Shown one piece after another: positions 23,577-34,490 of a stretch of DNA of 64,000 nt (positions are counted from its first letter, which is position 1; each line of letters opens with the position of its first letter). The position numbers and the translations under genes were made by a program. Below the pieces are notes generated by a model. It was not told the origin of the DNA. It made no database searches and worked only from the letters and a program-made list of their open reading frames with translations. Origin of the DNA: Ursus arctos (Eukaryota; Chordata; Mammalia; Carnivora; Ursidae); assembly GCF_023065955.2 (NCBI RefSeq), contig NW_026622986.1:17881848-17945847 (forward strand), read 5' to 3'.

Positions 23577-23668
23577 ATCCTGTTGCCCTGAGGTTCATTT
23601 ATATATTTATATTTATATAAAAACACACATATTTTTATATATATAAATGAACCTCAGGGCAACAGGAT
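23577..23668. repeat. Perfect 30-bp inverted repeat (hairpin/cruciform)
   Basis: Left arm 23577-23606 and right arm 23639-23668 are exact reverse complements over 30 bp, with a 32-nt A/T-rich loop. The outer 21 bp are mixed sequence (ATCCTGTTGCCCTGAGGTTC…), not simple repeat, so chance is very unlikely. The inner part is TATA-rich. No target duplication flanks it. Confidence 0.95.
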
Positions 23669-25198
23669 GAAATATATATATATTCATATTAGAATAAAAT
23701 TTTACTCTAATAAATGTAAACTTTTATATGTTTCTGGAGAAAAATCATTTTAATGTATTAACTAAACAAGCATCAACGTGTTTGTTGTTTTAAAATGCAG
23801 TAACTGAAAAGGCACTATTGTGAAATTTCGACGTTTCTAAAGCAACAAGAAGAAAGCCGACGGGACTTAATAATATCTCTGAAGTACACTCTCCCTTCGG
23901 AAGAAATAAAACGTTTCAAGAATTGCCTGTATGTAGCATACAAAATAAAACGGGTCCTCACCTGAAAGTCAAGCACTTTAGAGGGCGATTCTTTCCAATC
24001 TGTGGTCATTTGTCTTCCAAGAGTTCATGGTATTGGTTCATGGCTAGGAAGAAGCTGTTTAGGCACAGTGAGTGTGACAAGCAGTGACACTGCCTTAGGA
24101 TAGAGGAGATCAGATTGGCATAACCCTTTCACATTTTTCTGCACTAATCCACCGGTCTCTTTTCTAAAAAGCATTCATGTGCAACAGGGCTAGCCATGCA
24201 TAAACTCCCCACCAGGCTTCCTAATGAGTTGACCAAGAACCATGACCAGACCAGGTGGTAAAGTCACATCAAGGCTTGGCAGCAAGCAGGCTTGCTCCGT
24301 GCTGGTGTGCGTGACCCCTGGGCTTTGGCTCCAGTGTTGCTGGCGACTGAACAGGAGGGAAGAGGCAAGATTACTTCATTCATTCAGCATTTCTTGGAAG
24401 TCTCTCCTGAATGAGGTGCTGGGACTTTGTAGCGAGACTCTTCTGCTCTGTGTAGTCTCATTTTTCACACAGAGCCTTGAGTTACAACGTGATCTTTTTA
24501 TACTTGTCGTAAGCATGCGGTCATGTTTATAGAGTGTCTGCTGAGCAGTTTGCAGTGGGGGAGAAAGGCAGTCTAGGTCTTGCCCATAAAGCGGCGTATC
24601 TTCAAGTGTCATCAAGGAGAGGAGCGGTATAGGCATAAGCCGAGGATGTATGCAACCACATTCAGCACTCAGACCATAAATGCATACTCTGTACAGACTT
24701 GGCCATTTGAGGTTAAATTAAAAGGGCAGAGAAATGTAAGGATGTCTCAGAGCCATTGCTCTGGCCTTGAGGGTTACCTTTCCTAGCTCCCGCAGTCCAG
24801 GGCCTCCGTGGCTGGCTTATCCATCCAGCAGCGGGTTAGGGCCTGGAAACCAGTGCATGATTCCCAAACATGAGGGACTTGGTGCCAGAGATATAGGTTA
24901 CTTACTAATTTATACCTGAGACTACCTTTTTGTAAGATGGTAGTTGTATTAGTCTTAACTCCTTGGGCACAAGTGAGAGAAACCCCATCGCTAGTAGCTT
25001 CAGTAAGAATGAGAATGCTGGCCCTGGAGGGCAGCAGACCTGTTGGAGTGATAGGAAACGCTAAATGACCACAGTGCAGAGAGAGACCGTCTTTTTGCTA
25101 GCATTGCATACGTATGTCAGGAAGAATTCGGATCGGCTCTTTTGGGTGTCAGGTACCCTGTAGGGCTACTGTGGAGAGGGCGCCGAGGTGCTGTTGGT
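23669..25198. other. Mostly unique non-coding sequence
   Basis: A short old-repeat-like patch (CACAAGTGAGAGAAACCCCA at about 24968) is seen. Otherwise nothing is recognised. Confidence 0.4.
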
Positions 25199-25223
25199 GG
25201 GGCGGGGCGGGGGGAGGGACGGG
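25199..25223 (+). other. G-quadruplex / GC-box motif
   Basis: Five G-runs of 3-6 (GGGG C GGGG C GGGGGG A GGG AC GGG) separated by 1-2 nt fit the G-quadruplex rule and contain overlapping SP/KLF-type GGGGCGGGG boxes. Confidence 0.85.
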
Positions 25224-25689
25224 ATCCTTTCCCAGAGAAGGGACAGGGAAACGTCCAGGGTAAACATGGATGGCTACACAGTTCGTTTTGGTGACCCATT
25301 GGTGAAACCAATTTCAATAGATTATTGTTTATCCTGCCCCTAGACTGCTCTGATAGGTCCTCCTAACTTACTTTGTATTCTTATACCCTAAAGAATCTAT
25401 AAAGCTTCTATACTTGAAGGGGCTTGATGGCCTCTGGTAAGTGTAAATGCTGCTTCTCATCACTTTGGTCCTTGGCCTGTGGAACAGTCAATAAGAAAAC
25501 ATCCTTCCTGCATTTCCCGTAATTTTCCCTTTTTAGATAAATGTATTCTCAAGTCCTCAGTGATCGGTGCAGTATTTTTTCCCTCCTGCTCAAGTTCACC
25601 AGTATAGGATCAGGCTGGGAGGTGGGGTGGGGTGAGGGAATGGCCTGTTGCAGAGTCAATCTAATTATTCTACTTTTTTACACAATTTT
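25224..25689. other. Unique non-coding sequence
   Basis: No gene or repeat recognised. Confidence 0.4.
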
Positions 25690-27180
25690 TTCAAATCTTT
25701 TTTTTTTGGGGGGGGGGAATTTCAAACTTACAAAATTTTAAGGTACAGTGTAATGAACATTTCTTTTGAGTGTCCGTTGCCAGCATGATGCCTCATCGCC
25801 ACCAAATATTTGAGTGTGGATTTCTTACAAACAAGGGCATTCTCCTATAGTCACAAGGCACCCATCAAAATCTGGAAGCGAATATTGATTTATCGCTGTC
25901 ATCTAACCCCCAGACCCCATTCAAGTTTTACCAGTTGTCCCAATAACATCCTCTATGGCAGAAGCATCCAGGCTGATACCCCGTGTTGCGTTTACTTGTC
26001 TTGTTTCTCCAGCTTCCTTTCACCGGGAAAGTGTGCTTTAGTCCCTCGGTCTTTCATGACACTTTTGAAGGTCATGTGCCTTTAAGGTGCCTCCATTTGA
26101 GCTTGGCTGAGGTTCCTCCATGATTATATTCAAGTTAGGCATGGTTGGCACGGATTTCATAGACGCGGTTCTGTGTTCTCTTCATTGCCCCCTACAATGT
26201 GGCCCATATTTTGTCCTATTACCGATGATGTTCACTTTGATCACTTGGTTAGGATTGTGTCTGTCCGGCTTCTCCATTATAAAATCACGTGGTTTCCCTT
26301 TGTAATTAATACGGATTTTGCTGGGAGTCCTTTGAGACTAGATCTATATTTTTGTCCTCATTCAACTTTTAATTTTTTCATTTATTTATTTTTATCAGGA
26401 TGGACTCCTGATTTCTTATTTCATTCAGTAGGTTATAATCCATCACTGTCATTATTTGTTTTGATCCTTCAGTTGTCCCACACCTGGCTCGTGTGAAGTC
26501 CTATCAGCAAGTTTCTGGGTCCTTTTTTTTTTTTTTTTTTTAAAGATTTTATGTATTTATTTGACAGAGAGAGACAGCCAGTGAGAGAGGGAACACAAGC
26601 AGGGGGAGTGGGAGAGGAAGAAGCAGGCTCCCAGCGGAGGAGCCTGTTGTGGGGCTCGATCCCAGCACGCCGGCATCACGCCCTGAGCCGAAGGCAGATG
26701 CTCAACGACTGCGCCACCCAGGCGCCCCTGCGTACTTTTGACATGATTCTGTCATTCAGGCACCTCCTCACTTTTTGGCACATTAAGATGTTCCAGGCTC
26801 TTCTGATATTTTCCCTGTCCATTCCTAGAATCAACCATGTCTCCAAGGATCCCTGGTTCTTTTTAGTGAAGAATGGGGTTTAGAAGTGGAGCATTAGGGC
26901 ATCAGGTATGCTTATCGCTGTTGGGGTCTTGCTGCTTCTAGGTACCTCTCAGTTGTCAGAGCTAGGAAATATATGTGTTTATATGTGTGTTAAATACCAT
27001 TAATTTCTCTATGAGTTCACACCGATACCTTCCGTTCTAGTTTTTTTTTCCTTTCCCTACTTGTAACTCCCTTCTCCAACAGTGAGAAACCTGGCTCCTG
27101 TCATCTTCAATGTATTTATTTATTTGACCAACAAGCACCCCCTCCGTGGGAGGCTCCTATGCCAAGACACTCTTGTTCTT
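25690..27180. mobile_element. Ancient L1-type LINE block
   Basis: A T-run and G-run at 25696-25716 precede long sequence that matches an old mammalian L1 non-coding part as I know it: 'CATGATTATATTCAAGTTAG', 'TTTGATCACTTGGTTAGGAT', 'CTTCTCCATTATAAAATCAC', 'CAGTAGGTTATAATCCATCA', 'TTAAGATGTTCCAGGCTCTT', 'CTCCAAGGATCCCTGGTTCT', 'GCTAGGAAATATATGTGTTT', 'CTCCAACAGTGAGAAACCTG'. The order is preserved. A Can-SINE at 26523-26728 interrupts it. Orientation and subfamily are not assigned. Confidence 0.6.
26523..26728 (-). mobile_element. Can-SINE inside ancient L1 block
   Basis: Reverse Can-SINE: T-run, TAAAGATTTTATGTATTTAT, AGACAGCCAGTGAGAGAGGG, terminal CGCCACCCAGGCGCCCC. The flanks TGGGTCCTTTT and TGCGTACTTTT resemble a mutated target duplication. 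Confidence 0.94.
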
Positions 27181-27594
27181 CACCCCCTTTAATGGTGGCT
27201 ACATCGATTTTAGGACAGCTTAGGAAACATGATGGAAAGATTTCTTCTCATTTGGTGTCATAACCCATGACTGCAGTTTTGTTGGGATTGGTAGATGGGA
27301 CTATAAAGTAATACCTGGATCAAATTGTAAAAGTAACATGTACCAGGATGTAACTACCTGGACAAGCCTCCTTTGTGGGAGTAGCACTGTTGGGAGGTTG
27401 CATACTCATGCTGCTGGAGTTGCTGTTGCTCACACAGGTTTGGAACACCTCCTTCTGGAACTGCTTTTATAATTGCCTTATGAGCCAATCCAGAAACTCA
27501 GCCTGAAATGGTCCAACATAAGAGCAAGGAGAGCTGCTTAGATATCTGGAAAAATAGTATTATTTTTACTACAATTCCTTGCTCACATGCTCTT
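27181..27594. other. Unique non-coding sequence
   Basis: No gene or repeat recognised. Confidence 0.4.
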
Positions 27595-27690
27595 CTTCCA
27601 TTTTAGGTTGTGAGCCCCTTAAGAGCTGAGGCTAACTCCATATTGTAGTGTGTCCAGGGCAATATCTGTTGCATAATTCAATGAATGAAT
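27595..27690 (+). mobile_element. L2 LINE 3' end relic
   Basis: 'TAGGTTGTGAGCCCCTTAAG', 'AGCTGAGGCTAACTCCATAT' and 'CATAATTCAATGAATGAATC' follow the L2 end (CTGTAAGCTCCTTGAGGGCAGGGAC…TGAATGAATGAATG). Confidence 0.65.
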
Positions 27691-30468
27691 CTTATTTTTG
27701 ATTCAAACCGTTTTCTCCAGCTTATATGCCAGATTTAGTTCCAAGTGACTCAGCTATTTCCCAAAACGAAAACCACCCTCAAAGGATGACTATTTACCAC
27801 AATTGAAAAAAGTCAAAAGTATATGTCTCAGGCATTGAATGCGGTATCAAAAGAGGAATCTTCACAGAGTTTTAAGCAGTCTCAAGAATACGTATCTAAC
27901 ATGCCAAAGTGTCTATTTAGAAGGTGGCAACATTCTTTTATTGTATATGTGAGATGTGTTTGTTAAAAGATCCACATCATTACTTTATAGTCAGTTATAT
28001 TTTATATGCATCATAAACTAAATGCTGATAATAAGATCACAGCCACCAGAAATATCTCCCTGTGTTTTATACTTCACTGATGATGATTGATGATTTGAGC
28101 TAGCTGAGACATCGTAGAGTGCTATTCTCACCACTAAAGAATGTAATACATGTTGTTCAAAGCAATACATAACAATTATTGGTATAAAATGTCCATATTC
28201 TCCCCCACCCCCCCGCCGAGCGTTCTCTGTTGTCATTGTTCAAGGCTTCTGCCATGTCCTTCATTATACAGAAAGAGAAAGATCAACATGGAACAGAGGC
28301 AGAGCTGCCCTGAGGGACGTACCGTGTATATTGCTTCCTCCAAATATTTGTATAACTGAAATCTTTTAAAAATTAACCAGCTTGGAAATCTTAAGGGAAG
28401 AAAACACAGTCGAACAACGGAAGGAATGGGCAGCCCAATACATGTGTGTAGGTGTTGGTGCTGTGGATGGGCAGCGGGTGAGCAAAGACAAGAGCCATAG
28501 ATTTTGAGAGGTAGGCTGCCCCACTTTGGTCCTTAGACGTGTGTTAGTGCCCAGTGGGCCTCTGTATGTACCTACACTGGGAGCCTTCCCATAGTCCCTG
28601 TCAGGTCCAGGCAAGGGGGTGTTCGCGCTTGGAGAAGAGCACGAGGTACCAGGCCTCGACCCACGAATTCTGTGTGCCTGCCCTTCTGCGAGTTTCTTAA
28701 GGAGGCTCACGCAGATGTGTTGAACGGTTTAAACTAAAGCACTCACCAGATAAATGACGGAAAGGAAAGTCTATCAAGGGGTTGTGTGCCCTGCATTTTA
28801 TATTGCGTTTTAAAAAAATCTCAAGATGGTGGCATTGCTTCCAACTCACCAATTCATTCTCTTCCCCAATCCCTGCCTCGTTGGCCTAGGGTGGCGCATA
28901 GGATACGGTCCCGGATTGCCATGCCCAATGGGAGACTGGCTGGGGTGACTAGGGCATGTGTCACAGAGGCAGGCTGAGATAGGCACCTTGAAGGAGAGGT
29001 TGGATTTCTGTATTTGGAGAAAAACCAAGGGAAGGTTCTAAGTGGAGGACATTTACTATGAATTTACCATTTAGATTTGGGGGTGATAGGGATATGGACA
29101 TTCTGATGTTTCTATTAAGGCTGTCAGGGTTTAATGAAGTTCCTCTTGGAGCCAGAGCCACACGTGCTTGTGATGGTTGGATCAATTGATTTACCCACCC
29201 CGGGATCAGGGAGCAAACTGGAATCAACAGTGCCACCAAGTGGCGACAGGCTAATCAGCAAGTGGAAACACTGACAGCAACTTCTTCCAGTGTTTTGCCC
29301 AAAGTGTCTGTGTCTTTTTCTCTAGAAATACTACCAAGTCTATTTTCCTTTGATGGATCTAGCGAGGATGTCCTGGGAAACGAACCTTTATCTGGCATGT
29401 TGCAAAGGCTGGATAGATGATTCTTCTTTATCAAGCCATCAAAACCACTGCAGGCTTGCCCAACAGAGCATGTCATGGAAACAACACCTTGACATACGTG
29501 TTTACAGGCCATTTGTGAAAATAGAAGTATGGGGCTGTGTGTGTTGGGATCTGAGAAGTATTTCAAGGTACACTGACCAGGGTTCAAGGTCCAGGATGAT
29601 AAATACTATAGAAAGTTTGAAATATTACAGATAATACAAATGTCTATATTTAGGAAAGGAAAATATTTATATTATTACAGTCCATGATCTTTTCATTTTT
29701 TTTATTTAGAGGATTGGTTTTTCTCATTGTGAAAGCTTTCCTTGTGATAATTTAGCAGGTCGATTTAAAAACAATACATTTTACATGCAATTAAATACTT
29801 TGTAAGTAACACAAAATGTTAAGATTCTAAAGATACACAGAAACCTATTTCATTCTTGTCCATTCTTCTATCATGAAGACAAGAGTGTATTTCTGTTTAT
29901 GCCAAAGTGTTCATTTTTAGATCTAATTTTAGATCCAAAATGTGAGATAAGTTTCTAGCTTTGATTGTTGCCTTCCCCTTACTTTTCTTTTTTTTCCCCC
30001 GTGGAATGCCTTCCCTCCATCCACCTTCCCCTCCACTCCCTACAAAACCTGGTTTCCAGAGTAGTACCAATGTCAAGAGCCTGAGTTCTAGAGCCAGTCC
30101 CTCAGTGTCTTTTTTATGACCCTGACTCTGCAGTATCCATTTTATTTGACATTTTAGCTGTTTATAATATTGCTTTTCTAAGAGCTAAAGCACTTTTCTT
30201 GTGGTCATTAATGGTGTTGGGAAGCCCATAGCTTGGGCTGTTAAGAGGTCTATCAGTTATGTTGTGCCTAAGAGACGTTAACCCCAGAGGAGAGAGATTT
30301 CCTCCTACTTTCGGGGTTTCTGGGTGGGAGGGACCAGTGCTAGGGAACTTATGAATGAGATGAAATGGGGCACAGAAAAAGAGGAGGGGGTACGAAGGTG
30401 AAAGAGAAGCAACAGATCATCAGCTGAAGTCTAACCATGAAAATGGCAGTGGTTTTATTTTTACTGTC
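27691..30468. other. Unique non-coding sequence
   Basis: About 2.8 kb. A 114-codon minus-strand open frame (28366-28710) lies in a moderately GC-rich patch but shows no recognised domain. A C-run and GC patch lie at about 28200-28220. Possible weak MIR similarity at 30065-30130 was not annotated. Confidence 0.4.
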
Positions 30469-30692
30469 AAAAGCAATTTAGGGGCGCCTGGGTGGCACAG
30501 CGGCTAAGCGCCTGCCTTCGGTTCAGGGCATGATCCCGGCGTTATGGGATCAAGCCCCACATCAGGCTCCTCCGCTATGAGCCTGCTTCTTCCTCTCCCA
30601 CTCCCCCTGCTTGTGTTCCCTCTCTCACTGGCTGTCTCTATCTCTGTCAAATAAATAAATAAAAATCTTTAAAAAAAAAAAAAAGCAATTTA
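30469..30692 (+). mobile_element. Can-SINE with target duplication
   Basis: The SINE body is 30481-30680, from GGGGCGCCTGGGTGGCACAG to ATAAAAATCTTT plus an A-run. AAAAGCAATTTA flanks it exactly (30469-30480, 30681-30692). Confidence 0.95.
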
Positions 30693-30756
30693 AAGCTTAC
30701 CTTACTCTGCAGCAAACATGAGGGAGAGGAGTGAAGGAAAAAGCTGTTATTTCTCC

Positions 30757-30979
30757 CCCTCCCACCTTTTTTTTTTTTTTTTTAAGATTTTATTTATTTA
30801 TGTGACAGAGACAGCCAGCGAGAGAGGGAACACAGCAGGGGGAGTGGGAGAGGAAGAAGCAGGCTCCCAGCGGAGGAGCCCGATGTGGGACTCGATCCCG
30901 GTACGCCGGGATCACGCTCACGCCCTGAGCCGAAGGCAGACGCTTTAACGACTGAGCCACCCAGGCGCCCCCCTCCCAC
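30757..30979 (-). mobile_element. Can-SINE, opposite strand to its neighbour
   Basis: The SINE body is about 30766-30970. T-run, TAAGATTTTATTTATTTATG, GAGACAGCCAGCGAGAGAGG, terminal CACCCAGGCGCCC. CCCTCCCAC flanks it exactly (30757-30765, 30971-30979). There is an internal 6-bp GCTCAC-type duplication at about 30916-30924. Confidence 0.94.
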
Positions 30980-31099
30980 TTTTTAAAAGAAAGGTAGATG
31001 CATGATTTTTTAGTACTGTTCAGAACAAGAAGCAAGATAGACTAACAACTTCATGATAAAATCAGTATTACAATGAAGATCATTTTTGAACTGGGGCGG

Positions 31100-32085
31100 C
31101 TATGATTTTAATATGTCATTTTTTGGTGGTAAAATGTACATAACATAAAAGTTACCATTTTGATCCCCTTTAGAAGTACAGTTCGGTGGCATTGAGCTCC
31201 CATTGTTGAGCAGCCTTCACCACCACCCATCCATCTCTAGAACTTTTTCATCTTCTAAAGTCAAACTCTCTTCCTATTAAACGCTAACTCCCCATTCCCC
31301 CCTCCTCCTAGCCATGAGCAACCACCATTGTGCTATTTCTATGAATTTGACCCCTTTAGGTACCTCATATACAGGGAATCACACAATATTTGTTCTTATC
31401 TGACTGGCTCAATTCACTTACCACAGCGCCGTCAAGATTCATCTGTGTTGTAGCGTGTGTCGGAATTCGCTTCCTTTTTGAGGCTCAGTGATAGTCCACT
31501 GGACGCGGACCACATTGTGTTTGTGCATTCATCCATTGATAGACACTTGGGTTGCTTCCAACCTTTGGCTCTTGTGATGAATGCTGCCAGGAACATGAAT
31601 GTGCACATATCTGTTGGAGTCCCTGCTTTCCGTTCTTCTAGGTATATCCCCAGAAAAGGGAGTGCTGGGTCATATGGTGATTCTGTGTTTCCTTCTTTGA
31701 GAAGCTGCCATATTGTCTTGCACAGTGACTGCCTCACTTTGCATTCCCACTGCAGTACACAAGGGTTCCAGTTTCTCCATATCCTTGCCAACACTTGTTA
31801 TTATTATTTTTTATAATAGCTACCCTCATATGGCTGAAGTGTCATCTCAGTGTAGTTTTGGTTTGCATTTTTCTAATGATCGGTGATGCTGAGCCCCTTT
31901 TCAGGTGCCTTTTGGCCATTTGTAGATTTTTTTTTTTTTTTTTGGTCACCTGCCCGTTCAAGTCCTTTGCTTATTTGTAAATTGCGTTGTTTGTTATTTT
32001 GTTGCTGAGTTGTAGAAGTTCTTTGTATATTCTGGCTATTAATCCCTTATCAGATAAATGATATGCAAATATTTTCTAAGGGTAG
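31100..32085 (-). mobile_element. L1 LINE 3' part (old L1MB-like)
   Basis: It reads as reverse L1 3' UTR and ORF2 end: 'GTGGTAAAATGTACATAACA', 'TCATCTTCTAAAGTCAAACT', 'TAGGTACCTCATATACAGGG', 'ATTCATCCATTGATAGACAC', 'GGTATATCCCCAGAAAAGGG', 'GAGTTGTAGAAGTTCTTTGT', 'ATCCCTTATCAGATAAATGA'. It is 5'-truncated at about 32085. The open frames on both strands inside it (31432-31816) are ORF2 remnants. Confidence 0.85.
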
Positions 32086-32226
32086 CTATATTGAAGGGAA
32101 CTGATTACTGAGGTGGATGATGCCCTAAGCTGGGAAGATCTACCATCCCGTGATGTGACTTAAAAGCTACGGCAGCTAAGGTTTGATAAAAATGAGGGGC
32201 ACCCTATGGCCAGGCAGTCCGTGGTG
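32086..32226. other. Unique non-coding sequence
   Basis: No gene or repeat recognised. Confidence 0.4.
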
Positions 32227-32461
32227 CAGAGAAGCTTTCTTTCTTTTTTTTTTTTTTTAAAGATTTTATTTATTTATTTGACAGAGATAGAGACAGCCAG
32301 CGAGAGAGGGAACACAAGCAGGGGGAGTGGGAGAGGAAGAAGCAGGCTCATAGCGGAGGAGCCTGATGTGGGGCTCGATCCCACAGCACCGGGATCACGC
32401 CCTGAGCCGAAGGCAGACGCCCAACCGCTGTGCCACCCAGGCGCCCCCAGAGAAGCTTTCT
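32227..32461 (-). mobile_element. Can-SINE with 14-bp target duplication
   Basis: The SINE body is 32241-32447 with T-run, AAAGATTTTATTTATTTATT, AGACAGCCAGCGAGAGAGGG and terminal CCACCCAGGCGCCCC. CAGAGAAGCTTTCT flanks it exactly at 32227-32240 and 32448-32461. Confidence 0.96.
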
Positions 32462-33914
32462 GATTTGGGCAATGACATCGTGTTTCTAGTAGGACTGGGA
32501 TCACCATGGTAAAGCAACTTCTACCACCTCTTCTGAGTGTGACAGCTTGGTTATGTGACATCATTGCCATTGGGTGTGACATCACAGATTGCAAATGTAA
32601 GTGTGGGAGACCCAGGTAACCAAGTAATGGTGGAGCTGTTCTTCTGTCTTTTTACGTCAGGGGACTGAAGAAGAAAACAAGCTCTCCATTCCAGCTCTTC
32701 TGTTATTGGCTAGTGACACAGTCCAGTCAGTCTCCAGCCCAGTTGAAGAAATGAAGAAACTGGTGGGTGTTTGAGAGGTGTTTTTTCCTTGGCATTTATA
32801 TATTTGTTGCCAGGTTGCTTCGTGGATTTGTCCTTCAAAATGTCGCCACTGTATTTCGACAGTGTGCAGTGGGTATGCCACTCTGATTTCAGAGCAGAGA
32901 AACATTTCTTTCATCCTATTTCCTTCTTTCTTTTTCTTCTTTTTTGGGGGGGTTATATTGGTAAAAGAAATTAAATGAGTAAATGAGAAGCAACATTTTA
33001 CTAGGGAGGCATTAATAAGAGAGTCTCTCCTTTAACAACATTTTCTGTGCAGAGAATGGTATCAGTGTCTAGCAGGAATCCCATAGCGACCAATGGCAGG
33101 GTTTCTGCCTGCAGTCAGCCATCAGCCTCGTTGGGCCTACATCTAAAAAGACACTGGGATGTGTGGAGCAGACCTGGTTCAAATCATAAATGCTGGCTAA
33201 TTGAATTTAAATTAAAAAAAAAAAGAAAAAATCAAAATGTTTGTGCTAAAGGATGTGGATCATAGGGTCCTTAGGCCTAGGTGTGGGGAGAAACCATGAA
33301 AAGGCAAGGATTTTGAGCAAAGGTTTGAAAGAAGGGAATAATGTGGATTGGCATAAAAACAAAATTGTCATTGTAGTGGGACTTTTAGAGAGTTCTGATC
33401 TCTTTCCTGTCTTGCTGTGTGTAACAAGATTCATGGAAATCCATTAGGTATGAGGATTTGTTTGACTTCGGGTAGGGGGCAATGGGGGGAAAGAAAGTAG
33501 TAGAATTATTGAATATAACGAATGAAGGCCTTTGTCCAGGGTTAGGGAATGTGTAACTTCTTGAGAGGTCATGATGGGCCTTTCCAAACTCCGGTCCCTC
33601 TTTGTGGAGGTCACACAGCATGTGCCTATTGGTCTCAGCCCCTGTCCCGGTACAGAGTCGGCCTTGGTGGCACCTGCGTTGTGGAGCAGTAGTCACTTCC
33701 TTCTTGACTCATTTTAGTTGTGACTAGAGTACAGTTGACCTGGCAGCCGAGTCCTGAGCTGCCTGTGGGGTTGGTGTGGAGCCCTTTGGCCTGCCCTTCC
33801 ATTTCTTGTCTTCCCTGTTATGGCAGTCAAAGCCCCATGGCCTGCCTTTCCCTTGTCCTGCACCTGTTTCAGGGGATTTGTCATTGGCTTCTGATAAAAG
33901 TGGCACCTCTAGCA
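32462..33914. other. Unique non-coding sequence
   Basis: No gene or recognised repeat. Short overlapping open frames on both strands (33246-33942) have no family features. Confidence 0.4.
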
Positions 33915-34225
33915 TAAAGGGTAGAATAGTGACCCCCCCCAAAAGATATGTCTACCTAGAACCTCAGGATGTGACCCTTTTTCTAATAATGGTCATGGCA
34001 GATATAATTAAAGTCTGGTTCTCTGGATAAGAGCATCTAGATTGGATAGGCCCTCAATCCAATAAGTGTCCTCGTAAGAGACAGAAGAAGAAGAAGGGAC
34101 ACACAGATACTAAGATTCTGGGAGGCGGGGCCTGGAACTGATCCTCCCCCAGAACTTCTTGAAAGAGCCACCCTGCCAGAATCTTGATTTCAAACTTTAG
34201 GTCTCCAGGACTGTGAAAGAATTGT
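33915..34225 (+). mobile_element. MaLR-type LTR relic, 3' end lost
   Basis: 'AGGGTAGAATAGTGACCCCC', 'CTAGAACCTCAGGATGTGAC', 'TATAATTAAAGTCTGGTTCT', 'GTGTCCTCGTAAGAGACAGA', 'GCCAGAATCTTGATTTCAAA' and 'AGGTCTCCAGGACTGTGAAA' are ordered landmarks of an old MLT1-like LTR. The terminal AATAAA part is absent. Confidence 0.6.
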
Positions 34226-34344
34226 TAGGACCCCTGTAGGAAACCAATCGATCCTGTTTGCTGGATATGTTAGCAGAATGGTCGTTCAGTGCACAGAAGG
34301 ACACGTAGAGCTTTAGGACGGGAAGAATCCCGGAGACACCTAGG

Positions 34345-34490
34345 TCAGGCATTTCCAGCGTGGTTGCACACTGAGATCACCTGGAGAACTTTAAAAAAGG
34401 ATAGGATGCTTTCAAAGGGTCTCTGGAAGCGAGGTTAAGGATGAAGCATCCTAGGTGATTTTAATGCCCAACCTGGGTTCAGAACCAGTG
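34345..34490 (+). mobile_element. MER5A-like DNA transposon relic
   Basis: 'GCACACTGAGATCACCTGGA' followed by 'GAACTTTAAAAAAGGATAGG' and 'CTAGGTGATTTTAATGCCCA' fits worn MER5A ends and spacing. Confidence 0.5.

Noticed and set aside
28366..28710. 114-codon minus-strand frame in a GC-richer patch
   Set aside because: No family signature and no flanking splice sites of quality. Moderate GC alone lengthens chance frames.
30065..30130. Possible MIR start (AGAGCCTGAGTTCTAGAGCCAG)
   Set aside because: The similarity is one short block without the downstream MIR core.
31432..31816. Two overlapping open frames of about 120 codons on opposite strands
   Set aside because: Both lie in a reverse-strand L1 ORF2/3' UTR relic. 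They are L1 remnants or antisense shadows, not a host gene.
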